A stretch of DNA of 64,000 nt. It comes from Arthrobacter sp. SLBN-112. GTDB lineage: Bacteria; Actinomycetota; Actinomycetes; Actinomycetales; Micrococcaceae. Positions 61,304 to 64,000 of the stretch are shown here, one piece after another. Position numbers and translations under genes: made by a program. Every line of letters begins with the position of its first letter. Position 1 is the first letter of the stretch. The DNA lies in the NCBI RefSeq assembly GCF_030944625.1, contig NZ_JAUSXY010000001.1, positions 1,860,001-1,924,000 on the forward strand. Direction: 5' to 3'. Below the pieces are notes generated by a model. It saw only the letters and a program-made list of their open reading frames with translations, was not told where the DNA came from and searched no databases.

Positions 61304-62944
61304 GTGAGCCAGGCATCCGCAACGCAGCGGCCCCGGACCGGCAGGCGCTTTACAACGCTGACCGCCCAAATCCTGCTGGCCTCACTGTCGCTGCTGATTT
61401 TCACGGTGGCCTTGGGCGGTTTTCTCTTCTCGATGATCAGCAACCAGACGCTGGACCAGCAGTACCAGTTGCGCGCACTGGGCATTGCGACCACCACCGC
61501 GCAGATATCGGAGATCCGCTCAGCCGTGGCCTCCGGGGACCCGGACCATGTCATCAACGGAATTGCCCATCAGGTGATGACTGCTGCCCGGACCGATTAC
61601 GTCGTCGTCAGTGACAGGGAGGGGACACGGTTTTCGCACCCGGACCCGGCGTTGATCGGCCAGCGGTTGGAGGAGCCGGTGGCCGTCCTGGACGGCCAAA
61701 CCCACGTTGGTTTCGACCCCGGAAGCCTGGGCCGCTCCGCGAACGCCAAGGCACCCATTTTCGGCGCCGACGGCACGGTGGTGGGCCAAGTTTCGGTGGG
61801 GATCGAGGACACCCAGGTCCTGAGCAACCAGATGCAGAACATCTGGCTGATCACGGGTTTCTCTGCATTGGTGCTGGCCCTGGGCGTCGTCGGTTCCCTG
61901 TTGCTCTCCCGGCGCATCAAACGTGTCACGTTCGACCTGGAGCCGGCCGAGATCGCCTCCCTCCTGCAGGAACGAGAGGCCCTGCTTCACGGAATCCGGG
62001 AGGCCGTCGTCGGGCTGGATGACGACGGCAAGGTGACGGTGATCAATGAGGAGGCCCGGCGGCTGCTCCACCTGGAAGGGGAGGCATTGGGGCAGCCCAT
62101 TGCCGAACTGCTTCCGCACGGCCGCCTCCGTGACCTGCTGGCCGGCCGGCTCCCCGGGGCCGACCAGGTGGCGCTGACAGAGGACGCCTTGCTGGTTGTC
62201 AACAGGATGCCAGTCGCCACCGCCGGCCGCAGCATTGGTTCGGTGGTAACGCTACGGGACCGGACCGAAATTGAAGGCCTGGTGCGCGACCTCCACTCGA
62301 TCCAGGGCCTGATGGAGGCCATGCGCGCCCTGGAGCATGAGTACGCCAACCGACTCCACATTGTTGACGGCCTGTTGGAGATGGGGGACCTGGAGCAGGC
62401 CAAGAGGTATGTTTCGCAGGTATCAAATATGTCCAGGTCCCTGGGGGAACGGCTGCGGGCCACAATTTCCCCGCCGGAGCTGGCGGCCTTGCTGCTGGCC
62501 AAAGTGGCTGTCGCCGCCGAACAGGACGTGGAGATGGAGGTGACCGCAGACTCCAGGCTGGAACATCCGGAGGTGGATGCCACCGAACTGGTAACCATCG
62601 TAGGCAACCTCCTCGACAACGCCGTTGACGCGCTGGCCAATACGCCCCGGCCACGCCGGGTGACGGTACAGTTCGACGACGCGGACGGCGTCTTCATTGC
62701 GGTGCGGGACAACGGGCCCGGCGTCCCCGCTGACAAGGTTGCCCAGGTCATGGTGGACGGCTACTCAACGAAGGACCCGCGGCCAGGGATGCGGCGAGGC
62801 ATCGGGCTGGCCCTGGTGAGCAGGATTGTTCGCAGGGCAGGGGGAACACTGGATGTGTTTCCCGGTCCCGGCGGTAACTTTGAGGTGTGGCTGCCGGCAA
62901 AGATGCAGGCAGCGGTTGAGGACGGGAGTGCAGGCGTTGATTAA
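61304..62944 (+). CDS. CitA/DcuS-family sensor histidine kinase
   Basis: A 546-residue membrane kinase. First helix TAQILLASLSLLIFTVALGG, then an extracytoplasmic PAS/Cache (PASp) domain of about 140 residues with YVVVSDREGTRFSHPDP, which in this family binds di- or tricarboxylates. After a second helix (ITGFSALVLALGVVGSLLLS) come a cytoplasmic PAS (GIREAVVGLDDDGKVTVINEEA, cited as VVGLDDDGKVTVINEEA), a SpoOB-type H-box (LEHEYANRLHIV) and an ATPase domain with GNLLDNAVDA and GIGLALV. GTG chosen because GGAG is 5-6 nt upstream. Confidence 0.92.
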   Translation: MSQASATQRPRTGRRFTTLTAQILLASLSLLIFTVALGGFLFSMISNQTLDQQYQLRALGIATTTAQISEIRSAVASGDPDHVINGIAHQVMTAARTDYVVVSDREGTRFSHPDPALIGQRLEEPVAVLDGQTHVGFDPGSLGRSANAKAPIFGADGTVVGQVSVGIEDTQVLSNQMQNIWLITGFSALVLALGVVGSLLLSRRIKRVTFDLEPAEIASLLQEREALLHGIREAVVGLDDDGKVTVINEEARRLLHLEGEALGQPIAELLPHGRLRDLLAGRLPGADQVALTEDALLVVNRMPVATAGRSIGSVVTLRDRTEIEGLVRDLHSIQGLMEAMRALEHEYANRLHIVDGLLEMGDLEQAKRYVSQVSNMSRSLGERLRATISPPELAALLLAKVAVAAEQDVEMEVTADSRLEHPEVDATELVTIVGNLLDNAVDALANTPRPRRVTVQFDDADGVFIAVRDNGPGVPADKVAQVMVDGYSTKDPRPGMRRGIGLALVSRIVRRAGGTLDVFPGPGGNFEVWLPAKMQAAVEDGSAGVD

Positions 62945-63605
62945 GACGCTCGTGGTGGACGACGATTTCCGGGTTGCGGGCATCCATGCGGCCCGGGTGG
63001 CGCGGGTGGACGGATTCGAATGCGTCGGCCAGGTCTACAGTGCGGCCGCCGCGCGGGAAGCCATTGCCCGCCTGCATCCGGACTTGCTCCTGCTGGACAT
63101 CCACCTGCCGGACGAGGACGGACTCTCCCTCCTGCGGTCGCTGCAGGCAGCAGGAACGCAGATTGACAGCATCGTGATCACTGCTGCGCAGGACCTGGCC
63201 ACCGTTAAGTCCGCGATGACCAGCGGAGCGATCTACTACCTGGTCAAGCCCTTTGGGTTCGACCGGCTCCGCACCCAGCTGGAGGCTTACAAGAAGTGGC
63301 GCGAGGAGCTGGAGTCCGTTTCGACGGCAAACCAGGCAACCATTGACAACCTCTACAAGGCCCGGTTGGCCGGGATCAAGGCAGCGGCCCCGGCCCCGCG
63401 CCTGCAGCCGACCATGCAGAAAGTGTTCGACGCCGTCCGGGCCGCCCGCGGTCCCGTCAACGCCGCGGAAATTGCCGAGCAACTCGGCGTCAGCAGGCCA
63501 ACCGCCCAGCGCTACCTGAGCACGCTGGAACGGAAGGGCCTCCTGGTCCTGGACCTTACCTACGGCAGCACCGGCCGGCCGTTGAATTCCTACACGGTTT
63601 CCTGA
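62937..63605 (+). CDS. CitB/DcuR-family response regulator
   Basis: A 222-residue regulator. Receiver: TLVVDDDFRVAGIHAARV, phosphorylated Asp in LLLLDIHLPDEDG, and LVKPFGFDRLRTQLEAY, the characteristic CitB/DcuR linker. C-terminal helix-turn-helix: AAEIAEQLGVSRPTAQRYLSTLER. The TTG start overlaps the kinase stop by 8 nt; a GTG 9 nt earlier is possible. With the kinase it probably controls the divergent ABC transporter, since no citrate or dicarboxylate carrier is next to it. Confidence 0.92.
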   Translation: MIKTLVVDDDFRVAGIHAARVARVDGFECVGQVYSAAAAREAIARLHPDLLLLDIHLPDEDGLSLLRSLQAAGTQIDSIVITAAQDLATVKSAMTSGAIYYLVKPFGFDRLRTQLEAYKKWREELESVSTANQATIDNLYKARLAGIKAAAPAPRLQPTMQKVFDAVRAARGPVNAAEIAEQLGVSRPTAQRYLSTLERKGLLVLDLTYGSTGRPLNSYTVS

Positions 63606-63792
63606 ATACTACCGGCCGGCCAGTTGGTGTTGCCGCCAGTATGGGTTTTGCATATAACCGCAGGTCAAGCGGAAGTTGAAATTTCAAATACCTTGAGCTT
63701 TTGTTGACTCTTTACCCCCTCGCTTCCTGAGCTTGGCCCTGCAAAGTAGGTCCCAGCCAGTCAAACGAACACCAAAAGTCTGGGGGGACATC

Positions 63793-63918
63793 ATGAAGAA
63801 CAGCACTCTGGTCAAGGGAACGGCCGCTCCCCGCACGTTTGTTGCCGGCGACCTGAACGTGGTCAAGAGCGTCAACGGAGTGTGGAAGTGGGCATTCCAG
63901 GCGCCGGACTCGCCGTAG
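63793..63918 (+). CDS. Short protein with start similar to SipW-type secreted proteins; possibly truncated
   Basis: A 41-codon gene. GGGGGG stands 6 nt before the ATG. The N-terminus MKNSTLVKGTAA looks like the basic start of TasA-like secreted proteins. The hydrophobic helix expected next is missing, and the text jumps to FVAGDLNVVKSVNGVWKW, which resembles the first mature strand of those proteins. It stops at 63918. Another frame stays open to the window edge (GIPGAGLAVGTAAPTALSYA). A deletion plus frameshift, or the mere start of a different gene, would both explain it. Confidence 0.45.
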   Translation: MKNSTLVKGTAAPRTFVAGDLNVVKSVNGVWKWAFQAPDSP

Positions 63919-64000
63919 GGACGGCGGCGCCAACGGCACTGAGCTACGCCGCGCCCCAGTCGAATGGCACGTACGGGCCGTCCTACACCGAATCCGTGAA

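Noticed and set aside
1..64000. tRNA, rRNA, CRISPR arrays, insertion sequences, prophage
   Set aside because: I found no cloverleaf-like or rRNA-like segment, no regularly spaced identical repeats with unique spacers, and no transposase, integrase or phage structural protein among the frames.

Overview
The window reads as chromosomal DNA of a high-G+C actinomycete, most likely a soil Micrococcaceae member of the Arthrobacter/Pseudarthrobacter type. The support is the strong G/C bias at third codon positions, frequent GTG/TTG starts, dense 4-nt start/stop overlaps, several ANTAR regulators, an ECF sigma factor paired with a YCII/DGPF protein, and TGTCGAAACC-type short repeats that I associate with Arthrobacter genomes. 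I saw no rRNA, tRNA, CRISPR array, transposase or prophage gene.

Layout. (1) 1-5.9 kb: a CaCA cation exchanger (cut by the left edge), then a two-gene unit of a repetitive Cys-free protein with a leader-like N-terminus and an 822-aa membrane protein with a PqqD-like N-terminus, an HExxH protease core and an exported CxxC domain. This pair is the best candidate for an undescribed system. A trypsin-like lipoprotein protease follows. (2) 6.2-16.9 kb: a seven-gene sugar-oxidation operon (GH15 hydrolase, small membrane protein, enolase-superfamily enzyme, pyruvate-oxidase-like TPP enzyme, GMC oxidoreductase, its small subunit, membrane protein) diverging from a MarR regulator. An aldose 1-epimerase/glucose dehydrogenase pair sits opposite. 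(3) 17-24.2 kb: a class A penicillin-binding protein, and a polar amino-acid-type ABC transporter with an FMN hydroxyacid oxidase, diverging from a GntR/FCD regulator across a palindrome. (4) 24.3-28.9 kb: a cluster of secreted proteins, three of them carrying the Y-A-[YF]-W signal ending of SipW-dependent (TasA-like) proteins. (5) 29.2-34.4 kb: a branched-chain 2-oxoacid dehydrogenase operon (E1alpha, E1beta, E2) near an Lrp regulator, with a duplicated lrp 5' end in front of the operon.

(6) 34.4-39.5 kb: a TMEM175-type channel, the sigma/YCII pair, a small secreted protein, and a Rox-like flavin monooxygenase behind a palindrome resembling the rifamycin-associated element. (7) 39.8-44.9 kb: a GAF-ANTAR protein, an acyltransferase, a CmtR-like regulator with two cation-diffusion facilitators, and an esterase. 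(8) 45-51.3 kb: an LCP ligase diverging from an FtsW/RodA protein, a transporter, three very small proteins overlooked by a length cutoff (counting the one at 24.3 kb), and a second ANTAR protein. (9) 51.5-58.1 kb: thioredoxin reductase, a PAS-ANTAR protein, a transporter, a lipase, and a flavin monooxygenase/TetR pair sharing a 27-bp operator. (10) 58.2-64 kb: a NitT/TauT-type ABC transporter diverging from a CitA/DcuS-type two-component system, with a degraded-looking start of another secreted protein at the right edge.

Four conserved genes (PBP, hydroxyacid oxidase, ABC permease, FtsW/RodA) are each broken by exactly one extra base in otherwise intact sequence. The shared direction and lack of other decay suggest sequence errors rather than true pseudogenes, and I annotate each as one gene with the break noted.
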